A DNA stretch of 29,702 bases from JBDIBB01 sp039812685 (GTDB lineage Bacteria; Acidobacteriota; Vicinamibacteria; Vicinamibacterales; JAFNAJ01): positions 1 to 29,702 of the forward strand of contig JBDIBB010000048.1 of the NCBI GenBank assembly GCA_039812685.1. Direction: 5' to 3'. Shown here one piece after another: positions 22,371-29,702 of this stretch. The notes under the pieces were generated by a model. It was not told the DNA's origin, made no database searches, and saw only the letters and a program-made list of their open reading frames with translations. The position numbers were made by a program, and so were the translations under genes. Position 1 is the stretch's first letter. The number at the start of each line of letters is the position of its first letter.

Positions 22371-22760
22371 TTATGGCTGCGCGACCGGCGCGACGCGCCG
22401 CTGCTCTTTCATGCGTGCCGCCTTGCCCTTCAGCTGGCGCAGGAAGTAGAGCTTCGCGCGGCGGACACGCGCCGTCCGCACCACCTCGACCTTGTCGATC
22501 ACCGGCGAGTGCAGCGGGAAGATGCGCTCCACGCCCTGCCCGAACGACACCTTGCGCACCGTGAAGGTGGAGCGTACGCCGGGCGCGCCCTTCTTCGAGG
22601 TGGCGCCGGCATGGTGCTGGCCGATGATGATCCCTTCGAAGACCTGGATGCGTTCCTTGTCGCCCTCGCGCACCTTCACGTGCACCCGCACGGTGTCGCC
22701 CTGCTTGATCGCCGGGCGCTTGATGGTCTGGGCACCCTCGACGGTAGCCATCGCGTTCAT
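22371..22760 (-). CDS. rplS: 50S ribosomal protein L19
   Basis: A 129-residue ribosomal protein found at the 30S-50S interface. Typical L19 stretches are GDTVRVHVKVREGDKERIQV, FEGIIIG, FTVRKVSFGQGVERIFPLHS, and RRAKLYFLRQLKGKAARMKE. The ATG at 22760 has GGAG about 8 bases before it; an in-frame ATG at 22751 is an alternative. Its start is 3 bases from the trmD stop, so the two are coupled. The short C-terminal tail after MKE (QRRVAPVAQP) is an ordinary variation. Confidence 0.97.
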   Translation of the reverse strand: MNAMATVEGAQTIKRPAIKQGDTVRVHVKVREGDKERIQVFEGIIIGQHHAGATSKKGAPGVRSTFTVRKVSFGQGVERIFPLHSPVIDKVEVVRTARVRRAKLYFLRQLKGKAARMKEQRRVAPVAQP

Positions 22761-22763
22761 CGT

Positions 22764-23507
22764 CTACTCCTCTGTTGGTTCACTCGACAGTTCATCGAGC
22801 ACCGCCTTCGACTCCTCGTCGAGCGCCGCCCGTTCGATCAGATCCGGCCGCCGCGCCAGCGTCCGGCGCAGCGCCTCGCGCCGCCGCCACCGGGCGATCG
22901 CGCCATGATGCCCCGACAGCAGCACGGGCGGCACCGCCATCCCGCGGAATTCCGCCGGCCGCGTGTAGTGCGGGTGGTCGAGCAGGCCCGTCGCGTACGA
23001 GTCCTGCGCCACCGAGTCCTGGTGGCCCACCACGCCCGGCACCAGCCGCGTCACCGCGTCCAGCACGACGAGCGCCGGCAGTTCGCCGCCCGTGAGCACG
23101 TAGTCGCCGATCGAAATCTCCACCGCGCCCAGGCCCTCGCACACCCGCTCGTCGATCCCCTCGTACCGGCCGCATATCAGCACCAGGTGCGCCCGGGTGC
23201 TGAGCCCGGCCGCCACCGCGTGGGTCAGCGGCCGGCCAGCCGGTGAAGGTACCACGATCGCGTCCGGCGTCCCGTAGGCCGCGCCGATGTGCTCCACGGC
23301 GGCAAACACGGGTTCGGGCTTGAGCACCATCCCCGGTCCCCCGCCAAACGGCACGTCATCGACCACCCGGTGCCGGTCCGTGGTGAACTCGCGCAGGTCG
23401 TGCACCTCGACGACGACGCGCCCGCCTTTCACGGCGCGGGCGAGCACGCCCTCCCGCAGCAGCGCCTCCACCGTGCGCGGGAAGATCGTGACGAGATCCA
23501 CCCTCAC
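22764..23507 (-). CDS. trmD: tRNA (guanine37-N1)-methyltransferase
   Basis: A 247-residue SPOUT methyltransferase that makes m1G37 in tRNAs, using S-adenosylmethionine, to prevent frameshifting. It starts at GTG 23507, sharing the GTGA overlap with the rimM stop; the longer open frame above is not coding. It begins with RVDLVTIFPRTVEALLREGV. The trefoil-knot motifs are LICGRYEGIDERV, EISIGDYVLTGGELPALVV and LLDHPHYTRP, with VDDVPFGGGPGMVLKPEP near the front. The C-terminal helical domain (~170-247) ends in acidic residues. Confidence 0.97.
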   Translation of the reverse strand: MRVDLVTIFPRTVEALLREGVLARAVKGGRVVVEVHDLREFTTDRHRVVDDVPFGGGPGMVLKPEPVFAAVEHIGAAYGTPDAIVVPSPAGRPLTHAVAAGLSTRAHLVLICGRYEGIDERVCEGLGAVEISIGDYVLTGGELPALVVLDAVTRLVPGVVGHQDSVAQDSYATGLLDHPHYTRPAEFRGMAVPPVLLSGHHGAIARWRRREALRRTLARRPDLIERAALDEESKAVLDELSSEPTEE

Positions 23508-24037
23508 AGGTCGAGCAGGCCTTCGGGCGGCGCAATCACGATCCGCTGCGCCGCCGGGTCGATCTCGATGCAGATCGCTTCGGCCAGCGGCACCAGCACC
23601 TCGCCTCGCCGCCCGGCGACCACCAGCAGGCTGTTGCTCATCTGCCCGTCCACGCGAACCACCCTTCCTACCGTCTCGCCTGCCGCGGTTCGCACCTCGC
23701 AGCCGACCAGATCGCTGTGGCGAAACGTGCCGGCCGGCAGCGGATCGAACGTGAGCGGATCGGCCCGCAGGTCGCCACGCCCGAGCGCCTCGGCGGCCTC
23801 GATCGACTCCACGCCCTCGAAGCGAAGAATCGGCCGCCCCTGGTGGACCCGGACCTCCGCGACGCGGAACGCCTCGGGCCCGTCGCCGCGCGTGAGCCAC
23901 ACCTGCGCACCAACCCGGTACCGCGCCTCGACGAAATCGGTCTCCGGATTGACGACCACCTGGCCGCGCAGCCCGTGCGTACGGGCGATACGGCCCACCG
24001 TCACGAGCGCGTCCCAGTCCACGGGGTGCCGAGTCAC
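23504..24037 (-). CDS. rimM: 16S rRNA processing protein RimM
   Basis: A 177-residue protein starting at GTG. The N-terminal RimM barrel begins TVGRIARTHGLRGQVVV (~13-29), with a short 'GRP ILRFEGV' strand pair and AEALGRGDL in the middle. The C-terminal PRC-barrel (~100-175) has FRHSDLVGCEV and GEVLVPLAEA(I). RimM binds S19 and helps the 30S head mature. It lies 18 bases after khpA and overlaps trmD by 4 bases, the standard order. Confidence 0.96.
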   Translation of the reverse strand: MTRHPVDWDALVTVGRIARTHGLRGQVVVNPETDFVEARYRVGAQVWLTRGDGPEAFRVAEVRVHQGRPILRFEGVESIEAAEALGRGDLRADPLTFDPLPAGTFRHSDLVGCEVRTAAGETVGRVVRVDGQMSNSLLVVAGRRGEVLVPLAEAICIEIDPAAQRIVIAPPEGLLDL

Positions 24038-24055
24038 CGTGCCGTGCCCGCCGCG

Positions 24056-24313
24056 CTAGCGGACCGGCGGAACACCGTCACGGAACTCGACCTGCACCTT
24101 CCGCCCGTGCTGCTCGGCCGCGACGGCGGCCAGCAGGCGCACCGCGTTGGCCGTGCGCCCCTGCCGCCCGATGACCCGGCCGAGGTCGCCCTCGGCCATG
24201 TAGATCTCGATCAGCGTCAGCCCCCGGTGGTCCGTCTCGGTGACGGCCACCTGCTCCGGGTGATCGGCCAGCGCCCGGGCGATGTCGCCGACCAGCGCCC
24301 CGACCGGGCTCAC
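24056..24313 (-). CDS. khpA: KH-domain RNA-binding protein KhpA
   Basis: An 85-residue single KH-domain protein (formerly YlqC). It starts at GTG 24313 within the rpsP stop (GTGA overlap), although the frame stays open upstream. The KH signature GRVIGRQGRTANAVRLL (GxxG loop ~GRQG) is preceded by LTLIEIYMAEGDL and followed by HGRKVQVEF. KhpA pairs with KhpB/Jag in many bacteria and acts on RNA; khpB is not in the window. Placement between rpsP and rimM is the usual one. Confidence 0.93.
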   Translation of the reverse strand: MSPVGALVGDIARALADHPEQVAVTETDHRGLTLIEIYMAEGDLGRVIGRQGRTANAVRLLAAVAAEQHGRKVQVEFRDGVPPVR

Positions 24314-24627
24314 GACACCGCCGGTCCGGCGGGATCGGCCGCCGGTGCCGTCGCGGCCGCCTCGACCGTGACGGCAACCGCCGGTGCCGGATCGTTCCTG
24401 TGGCGGGCCACCAGCGTCCTCACCGTGTCGGAGGGACGCGCGCCGGCCTTCACCCAGTACGCGTACCGCTCCCGATCGAGCGCCAGCTTCTCGGGCTTCG
24501 CCGCAGGATCGTAGGTGCCGAGCGCCTCGACGAAACCGCTCTCGCGCGGGGCCCGCGCCTCGGTGACCACCACCCGGAAGTGGGGGTTCTTCTTCGCGCC
24601 CATGCGGCGCATGCGAATGACCAGCAT
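24310..24627 (-). CDS. rpsP: 30S ribosomal protein S16
   Basis: A 105-residue ribosomal protein starting MLVIRMRRMGAKKNPHFRVV. Further motifs are FVEALGTYDP, and RYAYWVKAGARPSDTVRTLV. After residue ~80 an Ala/Pro/Val-rich tail replaces the usual short ending, a low-complexity extension of ~20 residues. The longer open frame on this strand is not coding. It lies 56 bases after ffh and overlaps khpA. Confidence 0.96.
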   Translation of the reverse strand: MLVIRMRRMGAKKNPHFRVVVTEARAPRESGFVEALGTYDPAAKPEKLALDRERYAYWVKAGARPSDTVRTLVARHRNDPAPAVAVTVEAAATAPAADPAGPAVS

Positions 24628-24683
24628 CCTCGCGTCTTCCCTTCTTCTGCGTAACGGCGCGGCGGCGTGCCACGCCTGCCCTC

Positions 24684-26045
24684 TCACCTGATGAGCGACC
24701 GCAGCCGGCTCATCTTCTTGTAGAGCTTGCCGCCCTTCGCCCCGCCACCCATCGCGCCGCCCATCACCTTGAGCATCTTGCGCATCTGGACGAACTGCTT
24801 CAGCAGCCGGTTGACGTCTTCCACCGAGGTGCCGCTGCCGCGCGCGATGCGCTTGCGGCGGCTGCCGTTGATGACGTCGTGCCGCCGCCGCTCCAGCGGC
24901 GTCATGGAGCCGATGATCGCCTCCACCTGGAGCAGTTTGCGCTCGTCGACGCCCTCGGGCATCGCCTGCTTGAGGTTGCCCATCCCCGGCAGCATGCCCA
25001 GCAGCGAATCGAGCGGCCCCATCTTCCGGACGGCGAGCAGCTGCTCGCGGAAGTCGTCCAGCGTGAAGTCGTTCTCGCGGATCTTGCGCTCGAGCGCGGC
25101 GGCCTGATCGTGGTCGATGGCCCGCTCGGCCTTCTCGATCAGCGTCAGCACGTCGCCCATCCCCAGGATGCGCGACACGACACGGTCGGGATGGAACGCC
25201 TCGAGGTCGTCGAGCTTCTCGCCGCTGCCCGCGAACGCGATCGGCACGCCGACGACCGACACCACCGACAGCGCGGCGCCGCCCCGCGCATCGCCGTCCA
25301 TCTTCGTCAGGACGACGCCGGTGACGCCAACGCGGCGGTTGAACTCGCCCGCGCTGCGGATGGCGTCCTGCCCCGTCATCGCGTCGGCCACGTAGAGCAG
25401 GTCCGCCGGCGACACGGCCGCCTTGATTGCCTGCAGCTCCGCCATCAGCTCCTCGTCGATGTGGAGCCGTCCGGCCGTGTCGACAATCAGCGTGTCGAAC
25501 CCCCGATGGCGCGCGTCGGTGAGCGCGCCAGACGCACGCGAGACGGGATCGAGATCGCCGGCCGGGTCGAACACCGGCACGTGCGCCTGCCGCCCGACGA
25601 CGTTCAACTGCTGGATGGCCGCGGGACGCCTGACGTCGGTGGACACGAGCAGCGGATGACGGCCCTGCCGTACAAGCCACTTCGCCAGCTTGCCGCTCGT
25701 CGTGGTCTTGCCCGATCCCTGCAGGCCGAGCAGCAGGATGACGCGCGGGCGCTGGCTCGCCGGCGGCAGGCCGCCGGCCGAGTCGCCGAACAGCGCCAGC
25801 ATCTCGTCGCGGACGACGCGGATGACCTGCTGGCCCGGCGACAGGCTCTTCAGCACCGCCTCGTCCACCGCCTTGTCGCGGACGCGATCGACGAAGGCCT
25901 TGACGACCTTGAAGTTGACGTCGGCCTCGAGCAGCGCCATGCGGATCTCGCGCAGCGCCGCCTCGACGGACTGCTCCGTCAGGCGAGTCTCCCCCCGCAG
26001 CGTCTTGAAGACGCCCTGCAGGCGCGTGCTGAGCGAATCGAACAT
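24684..26045 (-). CDS. ffh: Signal recognition particle protein Ffh (SRP54)
   Basis: A 453-residue GTPase that brings ribosomes making membrane proteins to the translocon. ATG 26045 is chosen because MFDSLSTRLQGVFKTLRG is the family's start; the frame above is open but not conserved and holds the promoter. N domain ~1-85; G domain with LLLGLQGSGKTTTSGKLA (P-loop), VSTDVRRPAAIQQL, VDTAGRLHIDEELM, TKMDGDARGGAALSV; M domain (~300-453) with GMGDVLTLIEKAE, and the RNA-binding signature near SRRKRIARGSGTSVEDVNRL. The Met-rich region MRKMLKVMGGAMGGGAKGG closes it. It heads the operon ffh-rpsP-khpA-rimM-trmD-rplS-rnhB. Confidence 0.97.
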   Translation of the reverse strand: MFDSLSTRLQGVFKTLRGETRLTEQSVEAALREIRMALLEADVNFKVVKAFVDRVRDKAVDEAVLKSLSPGQQVIRVVRDEMLALFGDSAGGLPPASQRPRVILLLGLQGSGKTTTSGKLAKWLVRQGRHPLLVSTDVRRPAAIQQLNVVGRQAHVPVFDPAGDLDPVSRASGALTDARHRGFDTLIVDTAGRLHIDEELMAELQAIKAAVSPADLLYVADAMTGQDAIRSAGEFNRRVGVTGVVLTKMDGDARGGAALSVVSVVGVPIAFAGSGEKLDDLEAFHPDRVVSRILGMGDVLTLIEKAERAIDHDQAAALERKIRENDFTLDDFREQLLAVRKMGPLDSLLGMLPGMGNLKQAMPEGVDERKLLQVEAIIGSMTPLERRRHDVINGSRRKRIARGSGTSVEDVNRLLKQFVQMRKMLKVMGGAMGGGAKGGKLYKKMSRLRSLIR

Positions 26046-26363
26046 GGAACCGGGGATCGCGAGGGGCCGCACACCGGCCGGGCACACCCCGGCGGGGGTC
26101 ATGCGCTCACGCGCAAACGCTAATCGTAGCCGTGGCTTCGCAGGCCTGTCAAACCGGATACGCCCCGATCCGCGGCGACGACGCACGCCACCGGGCTTGA
26201 ACCGACGGCGGCAGCACCGTCACGCTCGGAGGGTTCGAGGTCGGGCGACGGGTGGGCTGGACCAGCCGGCGAGCCGGACGCCGCTTCGCCGACGATCGGG
26301 GGCGTGCTGCACTCCTCCGCCGCGTCCCGTCTCGGTGCGACGCGGCACTTCCACCACGGACTG
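26046..26363. other. Intergenic region upstream of ffh
   Basis: A 318-base stretch without a gene. Its left part holds the ffh promoter (26123-26152) and a ~70-base leader. The rest (26155-26363) shows no credible gene, and no 4.5S-type SRP RNA signature or tRNA could be built from it. Confidence 0.6.
26123..26152 (-). promoter_or_regulatory. Sigma70-type promoter for the ffh operon
   Basis: On the minus strand, TTGACA (-35, plus coordinates 26147-26152), an 18-base spacer and TACGAT (-10, 26123-26128). The start of transcription would be near 26115, with a leader of about 70 bases to the ffh ATG. Confidence 0.7.
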
Positions 26364-27314
26364 CTAGGGCATCAGGTGCAGTTCCACCTCGAGCCACCAC
26401 CGCGGCTGCCACCGAATCAGCACCGGCACCGCCCTGAGATCGCCTTCAGACCCGGCCGTAATCTCGAACCGCGTCCGTGCGCCGGTCGACAGGTTCCGGA
26501 TCTCGAACGGCAGCCGGACGGCGGCCGTCCGGTTCGTCCCCAGTGCCGCGGCCACCCGGTCCGGTGGACCGGCGCGGAGGTCGTAGAGCCGCCGGCCGAA
26601 GACATACCGCACCGGCGCCATCACGCCGCGTGAGCCAGGACCATCGGCAACGGCCCGATCCAGCAGTTCGGCCACGCTCACCAGGAAGCCGGGCCGCGTG
26701 CCGGGATCGAGGGGCAGTCCCGGCAGCGCCCGCTCCGCGTCACGGCGCACCAGGGTCACGGCCGTGTCGAGGTCGTGCACGGTGAAGGGTGACGATCCCC
26801 GCACGGTCGACACTTCGACGCTGGCCATTCCCTCGCCGACCCGGCTGCGAATCGCCCGCAGCTCGTTGCCACCCGAGCCGGCGCCGGCAGCCGCCTCGGC
26901 GTAGGACGCCTCGTCGGTCCGCGTCATCAGCGCGAGCAGCGCGCCGCCGGCCTCGTCGGCGCGCTCGGCGATGAAGCCCCAGCGGTTCAGGCCCCGGGGG
27001 GCGCGGGCCGGGTCCGTGCCCACGAGGAACTCGTATCCCTTCCGCCCGGCCTCGTCCCGGCGCCACACCACGCGAGCCATCCCCACATCGTCGCGACCGA
27101 ACCAGAACAGCAGCGGCCGCACCCGCCCGGCCATGCGGTAGCGTCGCGCGCGCGCGACGGGCAGGTCGCTGCCAGGCACGGCCGCCGCCGCGCCGGTCGC
27201 GCCGACGCCCGCCAACGCGGCGCCGGATGGCGGGGAGACGGCCCCGCGGTCCGCAACGCCACTGCCCGCTCCCGAGAGCAGCCCCAACAACGCCAGGCCA
27301 GCGGCGCAACGCAT
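26364..27314 (-). CDS. Exported protein of unknown function
   Basis: A 316-residue protein. The ATG at 27314 is supported by GGAGAGGA about 6 bases upstream, and it gives a signal peptide (MRCAAGLALLGLLSGAGSGVA), so the longer open frame is not used. The mature part shows alternating beta-type segments, RYRMAGRVRPLLFWFGRDDV, VVWRRDEAGRKGYEFLVGTD, RRLYDLRAGPPDRVA, and ends in RWQPRWWLEVELHLMP. I do not recognise a named domain; the recurring strand pattern and final aromatic strand would suit a beta-rich periplasmic protein. It follows the radical SAM gene after a 90-base gap with no clear terminator. Function unknown. Confidence 0.8.
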   Translation of the reverse strand: MRCAAGLALLGLLSGAGSGVADRGAVSPPSGAALAGVGATGAAAAVPGSDLPVARARRYRMAGRVRPLLFWFGRDDVGMARVVWRRDEAGRKGYEFLVGTDPARAPRGLNRWGFIAERADEAGGALLALMTRTDEASYAEAAAGAGSGGNELRAIRSRVGEGMASVEVSTVRGSSPFTVHDLDTAVTLVRRDAERALPGLPLDPGTRPGFLVSVAELLDRAVADGPGSRGVMAPVRYVFGRRLYDLRAGPPDRVAAALGTNRTAAVRLPFEIRNLSTGARTRFEITAGSEGDLRAVPVLIRWQPRWWLEVELHLMP

Positions 27315-27403
27315 CAGATCCTCTCCACCCAGGGAAGCCACCCCGTTAGACCGGCGTCGGGCAGCGCTCTGGTGCCGACCCACGCACGCCGGCGCGTCCG
27401 ACA

Positions 27404-28933
27404 TCAGACGCCGGCCGTCAGGCCCGCCGCCCGCGGCACCTCCAGGTCGGGCATCGGCGCGGCCGCGAACAGCCGGCGGCAGGGCCCCGCGATGCGGCGC
27501 GCGATGCGGACCGAGCGCACGGCGCGCGCCGAGTCGCTGGTGATGCCGGTGTTGGCGTACATCAGGCGGTAGAGTTTCGAGATCAGGATGAAGGCCAGCC
27601 GCCCCCGCCACGACCGCACGACGCGCGACCGGATCCAGACGCGGCGCAGGGCGTAGAACCGGTCCCAGACGTCCTGCGTGCGCCGGCGAATCTCGTCGGC
27701 CGGCATCACGGGATGCGGCGCATAGATCTTCGGTCGCCGGTGCTGGGGGATCAGCCAGTGCCGGGCAATCGGGATGCCGTCGATGCGCTCCCCGGTTCGC
27801 GACACCTGCTCCTCCCACCTCGCGAAGTCGATCGTCCCCGGAAACGGCGTGAGCATCACGAACTGCGCGAAGGCCAGCCCGGCGCGATCGGCCAGTGCCG
27901 CGGTGGCGTCGAAGGTCCCGGGGCGGTCGCTGGGCAACCCGAAGATGAAGGAGCCGAGCACGTGCACGCCGTGGGCCGAAAAGGCGCGCAGTCGCTCCAC
28001 GAGAACCTCGCCAGCGGGGTTGAAGTCCTTGTAGACGTCCTTCAGGCCCTCGGGCGTCACCGATTCCACGCCGACCAGCGCGCCGCGGATCCTGGCGCGC
28101 GCCATCGCGTCGAGGAACTCGGGATCCTCACCCGCCTCCAGCGTGATCTGCGTGTAGAACACCATGTCGGCCGGCAGTTCCGCGAGTCGCGCCATCAGCG
28201 TGAAGCGCTCGGCCCGCCGCGTCTCGAGTTCGTGCAGGCGCGCAGGGTCGGCCCGGCGTGACGCCCGCGCCAGGTCGGCCAGCGAGACCGGATAGAAGTT
28301 GTCATCGGCCAGCGCGACGAACCGGAACCCGCGGCGCCGCAGGTCGACGATCTCCTCGACCACCGGATCCACCGGCCGCTGCCGGGGCGCCTGGCCATCG
28401 GCTCGCCATACCGAGCAGAAGGAGCAGTGCTTCGGGCACCCCCGCACCGTCTGGACCGACGCCCACATGTAGCGATCGCGCGGCAGCAGATCCCAGCGCG
28501 CCCGTCCGAGCGCCTCGCCCGCGACGCGGCCGCCCTCGTAGACGGGCGCGAGACGATCCGCGACCGCCTCCTCGATCACGCGTGCCCAGATCACCTCGCC
28601 GTCGCCCTTCACGACGGCGTGTGCGCCGCCCAGCGCATGCGGCTCGTCTGGGAACAACGTGGCGTGGATGCCGCCGAAGATCACGAGCGCGCCGGCCGCG
28701 CGAGCCAGCCGCCCCACTTCGTAGCCGCGCAGGGCGTTGCCCGTGTGGATCCCGATGCCGACCACGTCGCCCGATGCCACCGTGGCCGCGTCGAAGGGTT
28801 CGAGCGTTTCGTCGCAGATCACCGGGTCGCCCCAGCGCGTGGGCGTGGCCGCCGCAAGCACGAACAACCAGCGTGGCGTGATGACGGCCACGCCAAACGA
28901 AAGGTGACTGGGATTGACCAGGTGCACGCGCAT
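27404..28933 (-). CDS. B12-binding-domain radical SAM protein
   Basis: A 509-residue protein. ATG 28933 is chosen over the TTG two codons earlier because GGAGG lies 7 bases before it. The N-terminal B12-binding fold (~1-140) has VVGIGIHTGNALRGYEVGRL and VIFGGIHATLFPDEPHA (AGGxH-like, corresponding to the cobalamin-loop region). The radical SAM core (~160-370) carries VRGCPKHCSFCSV, the CxxxCxxC cluster site, then FVALADDNFYPV, VGVESVTPEGL and SFIFGLPSD. A C-terminal helical, Arg-rich region (~400-509) follows LTPFPGTIDFARWEEQ. Such proteins make methylations or rearrangements of lipids, tetrapyrroles or natural products; the substrate is not evident. The neighbours do not show a pathway. Confidence 0.9.
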   Translation of the reverse strand: MRVHLVNPSHLSFGVAVITPRWLFVLAAATPTRWGDPVICDETLEPFDAATVASGDVVGIGIHTGNALRGYEVGRLARAAGALVIFGGIHATLFPDEPHALGGAHAVVKGDGEVIWARVIEEAVADRLAPVYEGGRVAGEALGRARWDLLPRDRYMWASVQTVRGCPKHCSFCSVWRADGQAPRQRPVDPVVEEIVDLRRRGFRFVALADDNFYPVSLADLARASRRADPARLHELETRRAERFTLMARLAELPADMVFYTQITLEAGEDPEFLDAMARARIRGALVGVESVTPEGLKDVYKDFNPAGEVLVERLRAFSAHGVHVLGSFIFGLPSDRPGTFDATAALADRAGLAFAQFVMLTPFPGTIDFARWEEQVSRTGERIDGIPIARHWLIPQHRRPKIYAPHPVMPADEIRRRTQDVWDRFYALRRVWIRSRVVRSWRGRLAFILISKLYRLMYANTGITSDSARAVRSVRIARRIAGPCRRLFAAAPMPDLEVPRAAGLTAGV

Positions 28934-29052
28934 CGGCAAGCCTCCGGCTGAGCGGACCGCCCGGTGGCGGACCGCGAACGACGATCGCCGTGTTGTCCTC
29001 TGGCCGCGGACCGTGCTGGCCGCCGGCCTCCCCGATTCCGCTCCCGCCCTGC

Positions 29053-29065
29053 CGGGCGGCGCCCG
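29053..29065 (-). terminator. Short hairpin after the M56-like gene
   Basis: CGGGC-GCC-GCCCG (minus strand) forms a 5-bp stem right behind the TGA at 29066-29068. No T-run follows; it could equally be chance in GC-rich DNA. Confidence 0.3.
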
Positions 29066-29702
29066 TCAGTGCGTCCGGGTGAAGAACGCCGCGAGCGAGG
29101 TTCCCGCCCGCCGTGCCCCCCGGCCCACGCTCGATCCGCCGATGGCTCCCGCTGCGCCGATCGCCTTGCCCGCGCGCGCGGCCGCCCGCCCCATCGTCCG
29201 CCCGGCGCCCTCCACCCCTTCCCAGGGGTTCGCCAGCACGACCTCCTCGGGCCCGCCAGGCCGTGCCTGGAGCAGCACCGGAGGGCCGGCGGGCAGGGTG
29301 CGGCCCTCGATCACCAGTTCCGCGCTCATGGTGACCGGCTGGGGGGCGTCTTCCCCGGGCAGGACGATGGCCCCGGGCATCGGAGGCACGACGGGCACCG
29401 CCGCGGGTCGCGGGACCGACGTAGCGCGCGCAGTCCCGGACGCGGCGGCCGGCAGCCCCTCCGGCGGCATCGGCCGGAATCCCTGCCACGATGGCACGAG
29501 GCGAACGGCGATCGGCGCCAGCGCCGCACGCGGGCCTTCGAGCAGCACGTCGGCGAACACGAGCAGCGGGGTCGTCGTCGCGGCCAGGCCGATCACGAGC
29601 GCGGCACCCAGCGCGCCGGCGACGAGCGCCGGCCGCCGCATCGCGATCGACGCATCAACCGAGTGCCCGAGCAGACGCTCGACGCGCACCCGCAGCGCGC
29701 CA
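29066..29702 (-). CDS. C-terminal part of a probable M56/BlaR1-like integral membrane protein (partial)
   Basis: The frame is open to the right edge, so the N-terminus is missing; 211 residues are visible. The first visible residues, ALRVRVERLLGHSVD, followed by a hydrophobic helix (~22-46, PALVAGALGAALVIGLAATT), match the last part of BlaR1/MecR1-type M56 peptidases, where an RRxxxLL stretch precedes the final membrane helix. After that comes a periplasmic Pro/Ala-rich segment (~65-115) and a Gly/Ala/Arg-rich tail that lacks a penicillin-sensor domain. The metalloprotease HExxH would lie outside the window, so the assignment is tentative. An isolated GTG at 29689 could start a 207-residue protein, but the open upstream frame favours the partial reading. 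Confidence 0.55.
   Translation of the reverse strand, partial: GALRVRVERLLGHSVDASIAMRRPALVAGALGAALVIGLAATTTPLLVFADVLLEGPRAALAPIAVRLVPSWQGFRPMPPEGLPAAASGTARATSVPRPAAVPVVPPMPGAIVLPGEDAPQPVTMSAELVIEGRTLPAGPPVLLQARPGGPEEVVLANPWEGVEGAGRTMGRAAARAGKAIGAAGAIGGSSVGRGARRAGTSLAAFFTRTH

Noticed and set aside
26183..26307. tRNA-like pieces: a GGTTCAAGCCC T-loop-like run (minus strand) with distant GCACGCC / GGCGTGC ends that could pair
   Set aside because: The ends are 125 bases apart, the T-stem needs two wobble pairs, and there is no D-loop or anticodon arm. It is chance pairing in GC-rich DNA.
1..29702. Searched for CRISPR arrays, insertion sequences, prophage and defence genes
   Set aside because: No regularly spaced repeats, transposase motifs or terminal inverted repeats, and no phage or restriction genes were seen; composition is uniform across the window.

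Overview
This is a chromosomal window of very high GC content carrying ordinary housekeeping and envelope genes; I see no rRNA, tRNA, CRISPR array, insertion sequence or phage. The mix of genes points to a Gram-negative bacterium with an outer membrane: LolA, a lipoprotein-type secretin, Mpl/NagZ peptidoglycan recycling, and an ffh-rpsP-khpA-rimM-trmD-rplS-rnhB block. With the high GC, the many TPR/HEAT proteins and the PolX and GHMP-kinase genes, I favour Acidobacteriota (Vicinamibacteria-like). Myxococcota-like bacteria remain possible. That placement is inference.

Left part (1-9811): a truncated single-domain HD (SpoT/Mesh1-like) hydrolase is divergent from a WYL-domain regulator, which converges on a PAS/GAF sensor histidine kinase. 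Divergent from the kinase is a plus-strand run: FmdB-type zinc ribbon, a rhodanese-like protein lacking the catalytic Cys, and a PolX/PHP paralogue with two of its three polymerase carboxylates lost. Then come lolA and, overlapping it, a lipoprotein secretin with N-terminal TPRs. A small anchored protein converges on the secretin, with a GC hairpin exactly filling the gap.

Middle (9945-17795): PPK2 with a long basic tail converges on a minus-strand peptidoglycan-recycling set (nagZ -> LD-carboxypeptidase -> mpl). Divergent from nagZ, across a perfectly palindromic -10 box, run a GHMP sugar kinase, an intact DNA polymerase X and a small helical protein.

Right part (17799-29702): all genes are on the minus strand. 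In transcription order they are the C-terminal end of a probable M56/BlaR1-like membrane protein, a B12-binding radical SAM enzyme, an unknown exported protein, and the translation/secretion operon ffh-rpsP-khpA-rimM-trmD-rplS-rnhB followed by a TPR protein and a small membrane protein. A separate sigma70-type promoter then drives a RodZ-like HTH/TM protein and a HEAT-like protein.

Points of most interest are the inactive-looking PolX paralogue alongside an intact one 9 kb away with identical active-site spacing, the symmetric -10 element between nagZ and the kinase, start codons placed so close to TATAAT boxes that the mRNAs should be leaderless, and an inverted repeat over the -35 box of the RodZ-like gene.
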